Shown here piece by piece: positions 1-8,539 of a DNA stretch of 41,609 nt (the stretch's first letter is position 1; every line of letters starts with the position of its first letter). The notes under the pieces were generated by a model that was not told the DNA's origin, searched no databases, and worked only from the letters and a program-made list of their open reading frames with translations. The stretch comes from Pseudoalteromonas sp. NBT06-2 (GTDB lineage Bacteria > Pseudomonadota > Gammaproteobacteria > Enterobacterales > Alteromonadaceae). The position numbers and the translations under genes are program-made. The stretch is from positions 1-41,609 of the forward strand of contig NZ_NQMR01000081.1 in assembly GCF_002276045.1 (NCBI RefSeq). The letters run 5' to 3'.

Positions 1-119
1 ACATCATCATAGTTGGTATAAGCATGTTGTATGATTTTTCGATAGGTGGGTCATACGATAAAAAAGAGAGAGTGAGCTAAATTTAATTCACTCCTACCCT
101 TTTTATTGCTTGCAGTTAT

Positions 120-1475
120 CTACATGGTAACAAACTCTTCTGATCCAGTAGGGTGAATGGCTACTACTGAGTCAAAATCGGCTTTGGTTGCGCCCATTTT
201 CATGGCTACAGTAAAACCTTGTATCATTTCATCTACTGAGAATCCAATGCCATGTAAGCCTATTACTTTTTCATCATCGCCCACACAGACTAATTTCATT
301 TTACATTCTTGACGGTGTTGAGTAACGGCTGTATACATAGCTGCAAAGCCAGAAGTGTACACTTTTACGTTTTCAGCACCATATAGCTCAATAGCTTGTG
401 ATTCTGTTAAGCCAATAGTGCCAATAGGTGGGTGACTAAATACAACTGTCGGGATTAAGTCATAATCCATTTTTGCATCAGGTAGCTCAGGGTTAAATAA
501 GCGCTCTGATAATAAGCGACCTGCTTTTACAGCAACAGGAGTCAGTTCAACACCGCCTTCCATAATGTCACCTACAGCATAAATGTTGGGAGCTGTGGTA
601 TTTTGGTATTCGTCTACTTTTACAAAACCACGTTCATTCAAAGTAACATCGGTTGCTTCGATGTTGATTTTATCTGTGCTTGGTTCACGACCGATTGCCC
701 AAATTAATGTATCAACATTATGCTTATCACCGTTTTCTAGGTGAAGGGTAATGCTGCCATCATCTTCTTTTGTTACTTTAGAAGGGGTAGCATTTGTATG
801 AAGTGTAGGGCCTTCTTTAGCCATGATATCTGTTAATGTTTCAACGATAAGCGGCTCAAAAGTACGTAAAGGCGAATGTTTACGTACAAATAAATGGGTT
901 TCGCTACCTAAGCCTTGTAAAACACCCGCTAGTTCTACTGCAATATAACCGGCACCAATAACAGCTACGCGTTTTGGTTGTTCATTTAGTTCAAAAAATC
1001 CATTTGAATCAATGCCGAGTTCGGCACCTGGAATATTTGGTATGCTAGGGCGACCACCCACAGCGATTAAAATATGATCTGCAGTATAAAGTTCGCCGTT
1101 TACTTCAACGGTTTTATTATCAACAAATTTAGCAAACCCTTTGATCACATTAACGCCATTGCTAGCTAAGTATTTATCATAACCTTTATGAATGCGGCCA
1201 ATATAGGCTTCTCTACTTTCAACTAATTTTGACCAGTTAAAATCTTTTATTTCAACATCAAAGCCATAATCAGGTGCATAGAGTTCTATTGCATCTCTTA
1301 CTTGAGAGCCATGCCACATTACTTTTTTAGGCACACAACCAACATTTACACAGGTGCCGCCCATATGCTCAGCTTCAATCAGTGCAACTTTAGCGCCTCG
1401 CATTGCTGCACGATTTGCTGATGCGATACCACCGCTACCACCACCAATAGCGATATAATCAAAATGTTGTGCCAT
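120..1475 (-). CDS. gor: glutathione-disulfide reductase
   Basis: This FAD-dependent NADPH:glutathione disulfide oxidoreductase of 451 residues regenerates GSH in the cytoplasm. The N-terminal FAD-binding glycine motif GGGSGG (residues 11-16) is followed by the redox-active pair C42 and C47 in GGTCVNVGCVPKK. A second Rossmann motif (GAGYIAVELAG) binds NADPH near residue 175. The C-terminal dimer-interface motif HPTGSEEF supplies the His-Glu pair (H441, E446). Length and motifs match E. coli Gor throughout. A good AAGGAATT ribosome site precedes the ATG. It is transcribed divergently from prlC across 167 bases. In enterics gor also lies close to prlC and rsmJ, so the neighbourhood is conserved. 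The HPTGSEEF end favours Gor over trypanothione or mercuric reductase. Confidence 0.96.
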   Translation of the reverse strand: MAQHFDYIAIGGGSGGIASANRAAMRGAKVALIEAEHMGGTCVNVGCVPKKVMWHGSQVRDAIELYAPDYGFDVEIKDFNWSKLVESREAYIGRIHKGYDKYLASNGVNVIKGFAKFVDNKTVEVNGELYTADHILIAVGGRPSIPNIPGAELGIDSNGFFELNEQPKRVAVIGAGYIAVELAGVLQGLGSETHLFVRKHSPLRTFEPLIVETLTDIMAKEGPTLHTNATPSKVTKEDDGSITLHLENGDKHNVDTLIWAIGREPSTDKINIEATDVTLNERGFVKVDEYQNTTAPNIYAVGDIMEGGVELTPVAVKAGRLLSERLFNPELPDAKMDYDLIPTVVFSHPPIGTIGLTESQAIELYGAENVKVYTSGFAAMYTAVTQHRQECKMKLVCVGDDEKVIGLHGIGFSVDEMIQGFTVAMKMGATKADFDSVVAIHPTGSEEFVTM

Positions 1476-1642
1476 GTTAATTCCTTAATCGAAAATAATA
1501 TTTGTTTGCGTTTAGTTCAAATTACGCAATTTCAATATATAAGATATGGTTATTATGGATTATCTTTCAAGTTAATAGCTTGTAATTTATTTCGATTGCC
1601 CCAATCTATTTTTATAATGACAAAGAATTAAAAAGAAATTAT

Positions 1643-3685
1643 ATGATAAATAACCCGCTAATTGGTCTTGAAGGACTTCCACCATTTTCAGAAATTAAAC
1701 CTGAACATATCGTGCCTGCATTAAAAAAAGGTATTGAAGCTTGCAGAAAAAAAATTGATGAAGTATTAGAAAATAAAACTTTTACCTGGAATAACTTTAT
1801 AGCGCCACTTGAAGTGGTTGATGATCAATTATCTCGTTTATGGTCTCCTGTTTCTCATATGCATTCAGTTGTTAACTCAGAAGAGCTAAGAGAAGCGTAT
1901 GATGAGTGTTTACCGCTTATTTCTGAATACTCAACTTATGTTGGTCAACATCAAGGTTTATATAAAGCATATCAAGCGATTAAAGAATCTGAAGAATTTA
2001 CAGCTTTGTCAGTAGCTCAACAAAAAGTAATCACAAATACTTTGCGTGATTTTAAACTATCAGGTATTTCTTTAAGTGAAGAGAAACAAAAGCGTTATGC
2101 AGTAATTAGTGCAAAGTTATCTGAGCTAGCTGCTAAGTTTGGTAACAATGTAATGGATGCGACTCGCGCTTGGCAAAAACATATTACTGATAAAAGCTTA
2201 TTAGCGGGTTTACCAGAGTCAGCTATTGCGTTAGCAGAGCAAACAGCACAAAACAAAGAATTAGAAGGATGGCTATTTACGCTAGATTTTCCATCTTATT
2301 TACCAGTGATGACTTATGCCGATAATCAAGCATTACGCAAAGAAACGTATACTGCTTTTGCAACACGTGCGTCAGAGCAAGGACCTGATCATGGTAAGTT
2401 TGATAATTCACAAGTGATGGCTGAAGAATTAGCGCTACGTCATGAGCTAGCACAGTTACTTGATTTTAATAATTTCGCTGAGCATTCACTTGCTACTAAA
2501 ATGGCACAAACAACTGACCAAGTTTTTAGTTTTTTACATGATTTAGCTAAACAATCAAAAGGCCAAGCATTAGAAGAACTTGCTGAACTTGAAGCCTTTG
2601 CAAAAGATAAACATGATATAGATAAACTTAATGCATGGGATTTATCTTATTACGCAGAAAAACTAAAACAAGAAAAGTATGCAATATCAGATGAAGTTTT
2701 ACGTCCATATTTCCCTGAAAATCGAGTGTTATCAGGGTTGTTTACAACAGTAAAGCGTTTATTCTCAATTGATGTGATAGAAGTGAAAGGCATAGATACA
2801 TGGCATAAAGATGTGCGCTTCTTTGAAATATTCGATGAAAAAGGTGACAAACGCGGTTCATTTTATTTAGACCTTTATGCTCGAGAGCATAAACGTGGTG
2901 GTGCCTGGATGGACGACTGTATGGGTCGTAAACCTAGGCTTGATGGTTCTATTCAATTACCTGTAGCATATTTAGTATGTAATTTTAATCGCCCTGTTGG
3001 CGATAAACCTGCATTATTTACCCATAACGAAGTGACAACTTTGTTCCATGAGTTTGGCCATGGTATACATCATATGCTTACTCAAGTTGAAGCTGGCTCT
3101 GTTGCTGGTATTAATGGTGTTGCTTGGGATGCAGTTGAGTTACCAAGTCAATTCTTAGAAAACTGGTGTTATGAAGAAGAGGCGCTAACCTTTATTTCAG
3201 GTCATTACGAAACTAATGAAGCATTACCTAAAGGTTTATTAGATAAACTTTTAGCAGCAAAAAATTTCCAATCAGCCATGGTGATGTTACGCCAGATAGA
3301 GTTTTCGTTATTTGATTTTCATATTCATGCTGATTATGATCCACAAAAAACATGTCAAATTCAAACAATCTTAAATAAAGTTCGTACAGAAACCTCTGTA
3401 ATTAAAGCACCTGAATTTAATCGTTTTCAACATGGTTTTAGCCATATTTTTGCTGGTGGGTATAGTGCAGGATATTATTCTTATAAATGGGCTGAAGTAT
3501 TGTCTGCCGATGCATTTTCTCTTTTTGAAGAAGAAGGGGTTTTTAATGTTCAAATAGGCAAATCATTTATGGAGAATATACTAGAGATGGGTGGCTCTAA
3601 AGAACCTATGGAGTTATTTAAAGCATTTAGAGGGCGAGAGCCTAAAGTTGACGCTTTGTTAAGGCATAGCGGAATTAGCACTTAA
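1643..3685 (+). CDS. prlC: oligopeptidase A (M3 metallopeptidase)
   Basis: This cytosolic zinc oligopeptidase of 680 residues degrades short peptides, including cleaved signal peptides. The zinc motif HEFGH lies at residues 469-473, the same position as in E. coli OpdA. The distal part is the usual helical M3 catalytic domain, with a conserved GYSAGYYSYKWAE segment near the C-terminus that carries substrate-contacting Tyr residues. There is no signal peptide, as expected for a cytosolic enzyme. The ATG start gives the family N-terminus NPLIGLEGLPPFSEI, although the ribosome site is weak. A rho-independent hairpin follows at once, so prlC is probably monocistronic here. In E. coli it is cotranscribed with rsmJ, whereas here a response-regulator gene lies between them. 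Confidence 0.96.
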   Translation: MINNPLIGLEGLPPFSEIKPEHIVPALKKGIEACRKKIDEVLENKTFTWNNFIAPLEVVDDQLSRLWSPVSHMHSVVNSEELREAYDECLPLISEYSTYVGQHQGLYKAYQAIKESEEFTALSVAQQKVITNTLRDFKLSGISLSEEKQKRYAVISAKLSELAAKFGNNVMDATRAWQKHITDKSLLAGLPESAIALAEQTAQNKELEGWLFTLDFPSYLPVMTYADNQALRKETYTAFATRASEQGPDHGKFDNSQVMAEELALRHELAQLLDFNNFAEHSLATKMAQTTDQVFSFLHDLAKQSKGQALEELAELEAFAKDKHDIDKLNAWDLSYYAEKLKQEKYAISDEVLRPYFPENRVLSGLFTTVKRLFSIDVIEVKGIDTWHKDVRFFEIFDEKGDKRGSFYLDLYAREHKRGGAWMDDCMGRKPRLDGSIQLPVAYLVCNFNRPVGDKPALFTHNEVTTLFHEFGHGIHHMLTQVEAGSVAGINGVAWDAVELPSQFLENWCYEEEALTFISGHYETNEALPKGLLDKLLAAKNFQSAMVMLRQIEFSLFDFHIHADYDPQKTCQIQTILNKVRTETSVIKAPEFNRFQHGFSHIFAGGYSAGYYSYKWAEVLSADAFSLFEEEGVFNVQIGKSFMENILEMGGSKEPMELFKAFRGREPKVDALLRHSGIST

Positions 3686-3704
3686 AAATAAGTAAATTGT
3701 AACA

Positions 3705-3727
3705 AGCACCTTAGGGTGCTTTTTTAT
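3705..3727 (+). terminator. rho-independent terminator after prlC
   Basis: A perfect 6-bp stem AGCACC/GGTGCT with a TTAG loop is followed by a run of T. It lies 20 bases after the prlC stop and separates prlC from the response-regulator gene. Confidence 0.85.
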
Positions 3728-3849
3728 TGCCATCAATTAAATAAATAGCATTGATATTGACTTTAATAAATTAGCAATTTAATTAAAGACAACTATGCTT
3801 TTTATACTTCTTTAAAAAATGGTATGCGTTGCAACAAGGGAATTTATGT

Positions 3850-5058
3850 ATGTCAAAGATAATACTGGCAATTGATGACGATAAATTTATTCACCTTATA
3901 ATAGAAGAAACACTTAAAGACTTTTGTAAAGTGATACATGCAAGTAACGGTGAAGAAGGGATCCGAAGTGCAGTAAAAAATAATCCAGATATTATATTGT
4001 TAGATGTAGAAATGCCAGGAATGAATGGCTATGAAGTATGCGAGTTATTAAAAAGAGATTCATCTACCTCAGATATACCTGTAATGTTTTTATCTGGTAA
4101 AGGGGCGTTATCTGAGCGTGTGAAAGGTTATAATTCCGGCGGTAATGACTATATAGTTAAACCTTTTGAAGTTGAGGAATTACAAGCCCGTATTGATGTT
4201 TTATATAAATATAGAAAAAACTCAGATTCATTAAAAGGAGATATTGAACAAGCACAAACTACCGCTGAAATAGCCATGACTGATTCTGGGGATATGGGTA
4301 GAGTGATGCGATATGTTGGCCAAACTTACCATACACATAATTTAAAGGCCTTAACTGAGTATTTTATGGAATTTTTTACACCACTTAACTTGCATGTTGT
4401 CGTTGTATATCGGTATCTAGGTGAAAGTAAAATTTTTAGTAATCAAGGTGCTGTATGTCCATTAGAACAAGAGTTATTTGAGAGGTGTGTTGATGGTGAG
4501 CGATTTATTGATTTTGGCGCCAGAACCATCATTAACTATCCAAACGTTTCTATTCTGATAAAAAATATGCCTTTATCTGATGCCGCATTATATGGGCGGT
4601 ACAAAGATTTATTTCCTCATATTTTAGAGGCAACCAATGCGAAAGTACAAGCGATGGAAGTTAACGATCTTGTGTTAGAACAAGCAAATGAAATAACTGA
4701 TACTTTTGCGCTTGTTGATCGTACTTTAAGAAATCAAATAGAAGCTCTTTATAAGCATACAGAACTATCGGTTAAACAGGTGGATGCACTTTATAATAAC
4801 TTGACTAATACAATTTCGAATTTAGGGTTAGAAACAGAACAAGAAGCGTATGTATTAAATTCAATTGAAAATACTGTGAGAGAGTTAGAAAAGAATTTAG
4901 ATATCAATAATGCTATCAGAACTGCTTTTGATGATGTGCTCGATTACATGGCACATATTATGGAGCAAAGAGCGTCTTTATTAGAGCGGTTAACTAAAGA
5001 GCAAGTTAATTCAGTAGCTAATGAAATAACATCACAAATTGATGTTGAATTATTTTAA
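3850..5058 (+). CDS. response regulator with uncharacterised C-terminal domain
   Basis: This is a two-component response regulator of 402 residues. The receiver domain occupies residues 1-120: acidic pocket D9-D11, phospho-acceptor D52 in LLDVEMPGMNG, switch Ser S82 and conserved K104 in YIVKPFE. The remaining 280 residues are not a helix-turn-helix, GGDEF, EAL or HD-GYP domain that I recognise. They hold a mixed alpha/beta segment (about 140-250) and a long helical, probably coiled-coil C-terminus. I chose the ATG at 3850 because AAGGG lies nine bases upstream and MSKIILAIDDD is a standard receiver start; an in-frame ATG at 3829 would add seven residues. No kinase gene is adjacent, so this is an orphan regulator. 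It separates prlC from rsmJ. Its output is unknown. Confidence 0.85.
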   Translation: MSKIILAIDDDKFIHLIIEETLKDFCKVIHASNGEEGIRSAVKNNPDIILLDVEMPGMNGYEVCELLKRDSSTSDIPVMFLSGKGALSERVKGYNSGGNDYIVKPFEVEELQARIDVLYKYRKNSDSLKGDIEQAQTTAEIAMTDSGDMGRVMRYVGQTYHTHNLKALTEYFMEFFTPLNLHVVVVYRYLGESKIFSNQGAVCPLEQELFERCVDGERFIDFGARTIINYPNVSILIKNMPLSDAALYGRYKDLFPHILEATNAKVQAMEVNDLVLEQANEITDTFALVDRTLRNQIEALYKHTELSVKQVDALYNNLTNTISNLGLETEQEAYVLNSIENTVRELEKNLDINNAIRTAFDDVLDYMAHIMEQRASLLERLTKEQVNSVANEITSQIDVELF

Positions 5059-5091
5059 AATAGGTAACGTAGTTAACTATTTAAAACTATG

Positions 5092-5119
5092 TTGTTTGAA
5101 AAAATCATGTTGGTATAAT
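5092..5119 (+). promoter_or_regulatory. sigma-70-like promoter for rsmJ
   Basis: TTGTTT (5092-5097) and a perfect TATAAT (5114-5119) are separated by 16 bases, just upstream of the rsmJ TTG start. This would give rsmJ its own promoter now that it is separated from prlC. Confidence 0.5.
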
Positions 5120-5148
5120 TCTATCCTCATTTGTAATGGGATTTCCAC

Positions 5149-5919
5149 TTGATTATTCAAAGCAATTTAAACGATAAAAAGCAATATTTAACTTTTTTAG
5201 AAGAGCAATTTAATTTAAATAAATGGTTCGACCCTCAAAGTGACTTTTCTTTAGTTTATGATGAGCTAGGTTTGTCTCTATTAAAAACAGATGAAAAAAA
5301 TCTAGGTGCAATTAGAGTTGATTTTGTAACAGGCGCTGCTGCACACAGACGAAAGTTTGGTGGTGGCAAAGGCCAAGCGATAGCTAAAGCAATTGGCTTG
5401 AATAAAGGTGCAACACCTAGTGTATTAGATGGCACAGCAGGTCTTGGAAGAGATGGTTTTGTTTTAGCTTCACTGGGTTGTAAAGTAACTTTATTTGAGC
5501 GTCATCCTGTTGTAGCCGCTTTACTGTACGATGGTCTGCAAAGATCTTACCAAGATGCTGAAATAGGCACTTGGATGCAAAAAAATATGCAAATGATTTT
5601 TGGCAGTAGTCATGACCTTCTACCATCTACCGTTCTAAAACCCGATGTAGTTTATTTAGACCCTATGTTTCCTCACCGCGAAAAATCGGCATTAGTAAAA
5701 AAAGAAATGCGTGTTTTTCAATCACTTGTTGGCTCTGATTTAGATGCCGATAACTTATTACCTGACGCTTTACTATTGGCAACAAAAAGAGTGGTTGTTA
5801 AACGACCTGATTATGCGCCATTTTTAAATGATAAAAAGCCTTCAATGAAAATAGAAACTAAGAAAAATCGTTTTGATGTTTACGTTTTAGCTGCAATGAC
5901 ATCAAATAATAAAATATAA
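5149..5919 (+). CDS. rsmJ: 16S rRNA (guanine-1516-N2)-methyltransferase
   Basis: This SAM-dependent methyltransferase modifies G1516 of 16S rRNA. The 256-residue protein carries the family signatures AHRRKFGGGKGQAIAKA, the SAM-binding DGTAGLGRDGFVLASLGC and the catalytic YLDPMFPHREKSALVKKEM block. The C-terminal KRVVVKRPDYAP segment is also typical of YhiQ/RsmJ. The only in-frame start that keeps the N-terminus is TTG at 5149, with a weak GGGA upstream, so translation may be inefficient. It is separated from prlC, its operon partner in enterics, by the response-regulator gene, and a consensus -10 box precedes it. Confidence 0.95.
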   Translation: MIIQSNLNDKKQYLTFLEEQFNLNKWFDPQSDFSLVYDELGLSLLKTDEKNLGAIRVDFVTGAAAHRRKFGGGKGQAIAKAIGLNKGATPSVLDGTAGLGRDGFVLASLGCKVTLFERHPVVAALLYDGLQRSYQDAEIGTWMQKNMQMIFGSSHDLLPSTVLKPDVVYLDPMFPHREKSALVKKEMRVFQSLVGSDLDADNLLPDALLLATKRVVVKRPDYAPFLNDKKPSMKIETKKNRFDVYVLAAMTSNNKI

Positions 5920-5953
5920 ATGACCCATCATATTGATAAGTAATTTCCCTGCT

Positions 5954-6004
5954 TGTCATGTTATTGTCATGGAAATAACATGAAGACGTCATGTTTCGGT
6001 CATA
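5954..6004 (+). promoter_or_regulatory. tandem Pho-box array (PhoB-like half-sites)
   Basis: Five heptamers recur at exactly 11-base steps: TGTCATG at 5954 and 5965, TAACATG at 5976, CGTCATG at 5987 and GGTCATA at 5998. PhoB binds direct repeats of a TGTCATA-like heptamer spaced by four bases, that is 11 bp per unit, so both sequence and phasing fit. A possible -10, TACAAA, follows at 6013-6018, placing the last half-site over the -35 position as in PhoB-activated promoters. The next gene is the chemotaxis receptor at 6039. Confidence 0.7.
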
Positions 6005-6038
6005 CTCTTGCGTACAAATAATACACGGAGTATGAATT

Positions 6039-7973
6039 ATGCGAGTTTCTTCTTTTACACGTCTATTAGCAATTTTATTATCAAGCGCAAGTTTAATATT
6101 AGCGATTACTTTATTTTGGGCTAGTAATATTTTTATTACGCTAGAAAAACAGGAAGATGATTATAATCAGCTGAAAAATAATATTTTAGTCTCATTTTCA
6201 GCTAATATCGAGGATTATCTCAGCACTGGAGATAGCTTAGCATTAAATAAATCAGGCCAGTTAATTGTTGATTTACAAAAAAATCAGATTAAAGTTCTTC
6301 CTAGTGATATTCAAGATCAATTAAATATAAAATTAGATTTACTTATGCAAGGTATTAATGGGAAATATCGTGCTTTAGGAAAGTTATCTGGCAATGAAAA
6401 TGCTTTGTTGGATAATGCTATTCGTCAAATGTCTGGTTCAGCTATTTCACTCATTCATTACGCACAAAAAGCAAAAGACGATCAAGAATGGATTACTTCT
6501 CAATATACGGTAAAAGGGAGTGACTATTTAAATCAAGTTTTGCTGTTATCTCAATTTACTTACTCTCTTTCTACTAATTACACTCAAGAAAAAGAGAATC
6601 AAATTAATAAATATTTATTCCAATTAAATCAACTTGCACAAGAGATAAGCCAAATTCCAAATTTAGGTTTATTTGAACAAATTGATGAGGATGAATTTTT
6701 ATTAACAGATGATGAGCCAGAAGATTTAGCTGAAGAAATTAAATCAGACTTAATTAGTTGGCCAAAACGTTATCCAAAAGAATTAAATAATACCATTAGC
6801 CAATCAAAAGAAAGGTTAGTAGGTGTTGCGCAACTGCGAAAAGAAATATCTGACTTAATTGCCATTGTGCTGGATGCAGAAATGGAGCTAGGAGAGCTTC
6901 AAGATGGTATAAAAAAAAATATATTAATCGTTTTTTGTATTAGTATTGGTTGTTTATTTATTCTTGCTGGCGTTGTTTATTGTGCACAATTAAAGCAAGT
7001 TTTAAAGCCGCTAACATCTTTGCGTGATGCATTTAAAGATCTTATAGAAAGCAATGATTTAAGAGCAATTGATAATTTAGTAAAACATACTGAAGTGGGG
7101 GAAATAGCAAATTACTTTAATTTATTGATTCAAAGGCAGCGTGAACAAGATAATGCCAAAGCAAAAATGTTGAATGTGATAAATGAATTTATGCAAGAGA
7201 TGAGTCATAACTTAGAAAATATAACAGGGCACTCAAATCAAACAACAACGCGTGTAGATGAAAATGAATTTTTATTAAATGATATTAAAAAAATTGGTGA
7301 ACAAGTTAGTTCGGTTAATGTACAAGTTGAAGGTAATGCACAAAGTACGTTTATTGCAATGGATAAAAGCTTAGATTATTCTCAATCAATGCTAAATGCG
7401 AGTTCTTTAACACAACAAAGAGTTGAGCAAGGTTTAACAAGCTTAAATGAGCTTTTAAAAGGTGTCGCTGATGTCTATAAAGTTGTTGATGTGATTCAAA
7501 CCATAGCAGAGCAAACAAATTTATTAGCATTAAATGCAGCGATTGAATCTGCTCGAGCTGGAGCGCATGGCCGCGGATTTGCTGTTGTGGCAGATGAAGT
7601 TAGAAAGCTTGCTCAGCAAACTCAATGCTCTTTAAGTGATATCAAAGCTCAATTAGATTTATTAACCAAAAGTTCAGATCAAGTTTCAGTTCAGATCACT
7701 GCATTATCAGATGACTCTCAGTTGCAAACGAATAATGCAGAACAACTAAAAGTGAACTCAGAGCAGGTCGCTAAAAATGCACAGGATGCCAGTCAAGTGG
7801 CAATGCAAGCGCGAGAGTTTGCGCAAGCACAGCATAGCTTACTCGAAAACTTCTCTCATTCAATGGCTCAAATGAAACAACAAGTTGGCGAATCAGATAA
7901 ACTGGTTGGTCATATCTATGAAAGCTTACAAGAACAAATGCAAAGTGTACGAACTAGCTTAGGTTTGTGTTAG
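6039..7973 (+). CDS. methyl-accepting chemotaxis protein
   Basis: This is a transmembrane chemoreceptor of 644 residues. TM1 lies at about residues 9-33, followed by a large, mainly helical periplasmic ligand domain (about 34-293). TM2 is at about 295-318 and a HAMP linker at about 319-370. The cytoplasmic signalling domain contains the invariant hairpin tip around residues 485-525, including AEQTNLLALNAAIESARAGA and GRGFAVVADEVRKLAQQ, which contacts CheA and CheW. There is no C-terminal NWETF-type receptor-methylase tether. ACGGAG eight bases upstream supports the start. The gene stands alone, without che genes, behind a Pho-box array, so I infer induction on phosphate starvation. The ligand cannot be read from sequence; phosphate or an organophosphate is a hypothesis only. 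Confidence 0.93.
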   Translation: MRVSSFTRLLAILLSSASLILAITLFWASNIFITLEKQEDDYNQLKNNILVSFSANIEDYLSTGDSLALNKSGQLIVDLQKNQIKVLPSDIQDQLNIKLDLLMQGINGKYRALGKLSGNENALLDNAIRQMSGSAISLIHYAQKAKDDQEWITSQYTVKGSDYLNQVLLLSQFTYSLSTNYTQEKENQINKYLFQLNQLAQEISQIPNLGLFEQIDEDEFLLTDDEPEDLAEEIKSDLISWPKRYPKELNNTISQSKERLVGVAQLRKEISDLIAIVLDAEMELGELQDGIKKNILIVFCISIGCLFILAGVVYCAQLKQVLKPLTSLRDAFKDLIESNDLRAIDNLVKHTEVGEIANYFNLLIQRQREQDNAKAKMLNVINEFMQEMSHNLENITGHSNQTTTRVDENEFLLNDIKKIGEQVSSVNVQVEGNAQSTFIAMDKSLDYSQSMLNASSLTQQRVEQGLTSLNELLKGVADVYKVVDVIQTIAEQTNLLALNAAIESARAGAHGRGFAVVADEVRKLAQQTQCSLSDIKAQLDLLTKSSDQVSVQITALSDDSQLQTNNAEQLKVNSEQVAKNAQDASQVAMQAREFAQAQHSLLENFSHSMAQMKQQVGESDKLVGHIYESLQEQMQSVRTSLGLC

Positions 7974-8009
7974 CTTAGAGATATTATTTTATAAATTAAG
8001 GATATTAGT

Positions 8010-8483
8010 ATGATACAAGTTGGCGACTTACTACCTAACGTTACATTTAACTTATTAACAGATCATGGAATGACGACTCCTAACACTGCAGATTTATTTG
8101 CAGATAAAAAAGTGGCTTTATTTGCAGTGCCAGGGGCTTTTACACCAACATGCTCTGAATCTCATTTACCGGGATTTATTACTTTGGCGGATCAGCTTTT
8201 TACAAAAGGTGTTGATAGCATTATTTGTTTATCTGTCAATGATGCATTTGTAATGAAAGCTTGGGGTGCCAGCCAAAATGCAGAGCATATCGTTATGCTG
8301 GCTGATGGTGATGCTGCTTTTACTAAAGCGATAGGACTTGATAAAGAAACAGGTGTATTTGGTGGTACGCGTTCTAAGCGTTACGCTATGATAGTGGATA
8401 ATGGTGTGGTTACGCATTTAAATATTGAAGCTGAAAAGCAATTTAAAGTGAGTAAAGCTGAAGTAATGTATGAATTATTATAA
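8010..8483 (+). CDS. Prx5-type peroxiredoxin (AhpC/TSA, redoxin family)
   Basis: This thiol peroxidase of 157 residues reduces H2O2 and organic hydroperoxides in the cytoplasm. The peroxidatic cysteine is C48 in PGAFTPTCSESHLPGF, the signature of the Prx5/Hyr1 subfamily. A second Cys (C73, in CLSVND) is also common in the subfamily. It lacks the C-terminal glutaredoxin domain found in Haemophilus/Vibrio PGdx-type fusions, so it needs an external thioredoxin or glutaredoxin. TAAGGA precedes the ATG. A bidirectional terminator separates it from the convergent protease gene. gor, the source of GSH, lies 6.5 kb away but there is no direct linkage. Confidence 0.92.
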   Translation: MIQVGDLLPNVTFNLLTDHGMTTPNTADLFADKKVALFAVPGAFTPTCSESHLPGFITLADQLFTKGVDSIICLSVNDAFVMKAWGASQNAEHIVMLADGDAAFTKAIGLDKETGVFGGTRSKRYAMIVDNGVVTHLNIEAEKQFKVSKAEVMYELL

Positions 8484-8496
8484 AATAAAGAATAAA

Positions 8497-8525
8497 ACGG
8501 CTGTTAAATTAGCAGCCGTATTTTA
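8497..8525. terminator. bidirectional terminator
   Basis: A perfect 7-bp stem ACGGCTG/CAGCCGT with a nine-base loop lies between convergent genes. T-rich tracts follow on the plus strand and, as the complement of AATAAAA, on the minus strand, so it can end both transcripts. Confidence 0.8.
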
Positions 8526-8539
8526 ATATAAAACTATTA

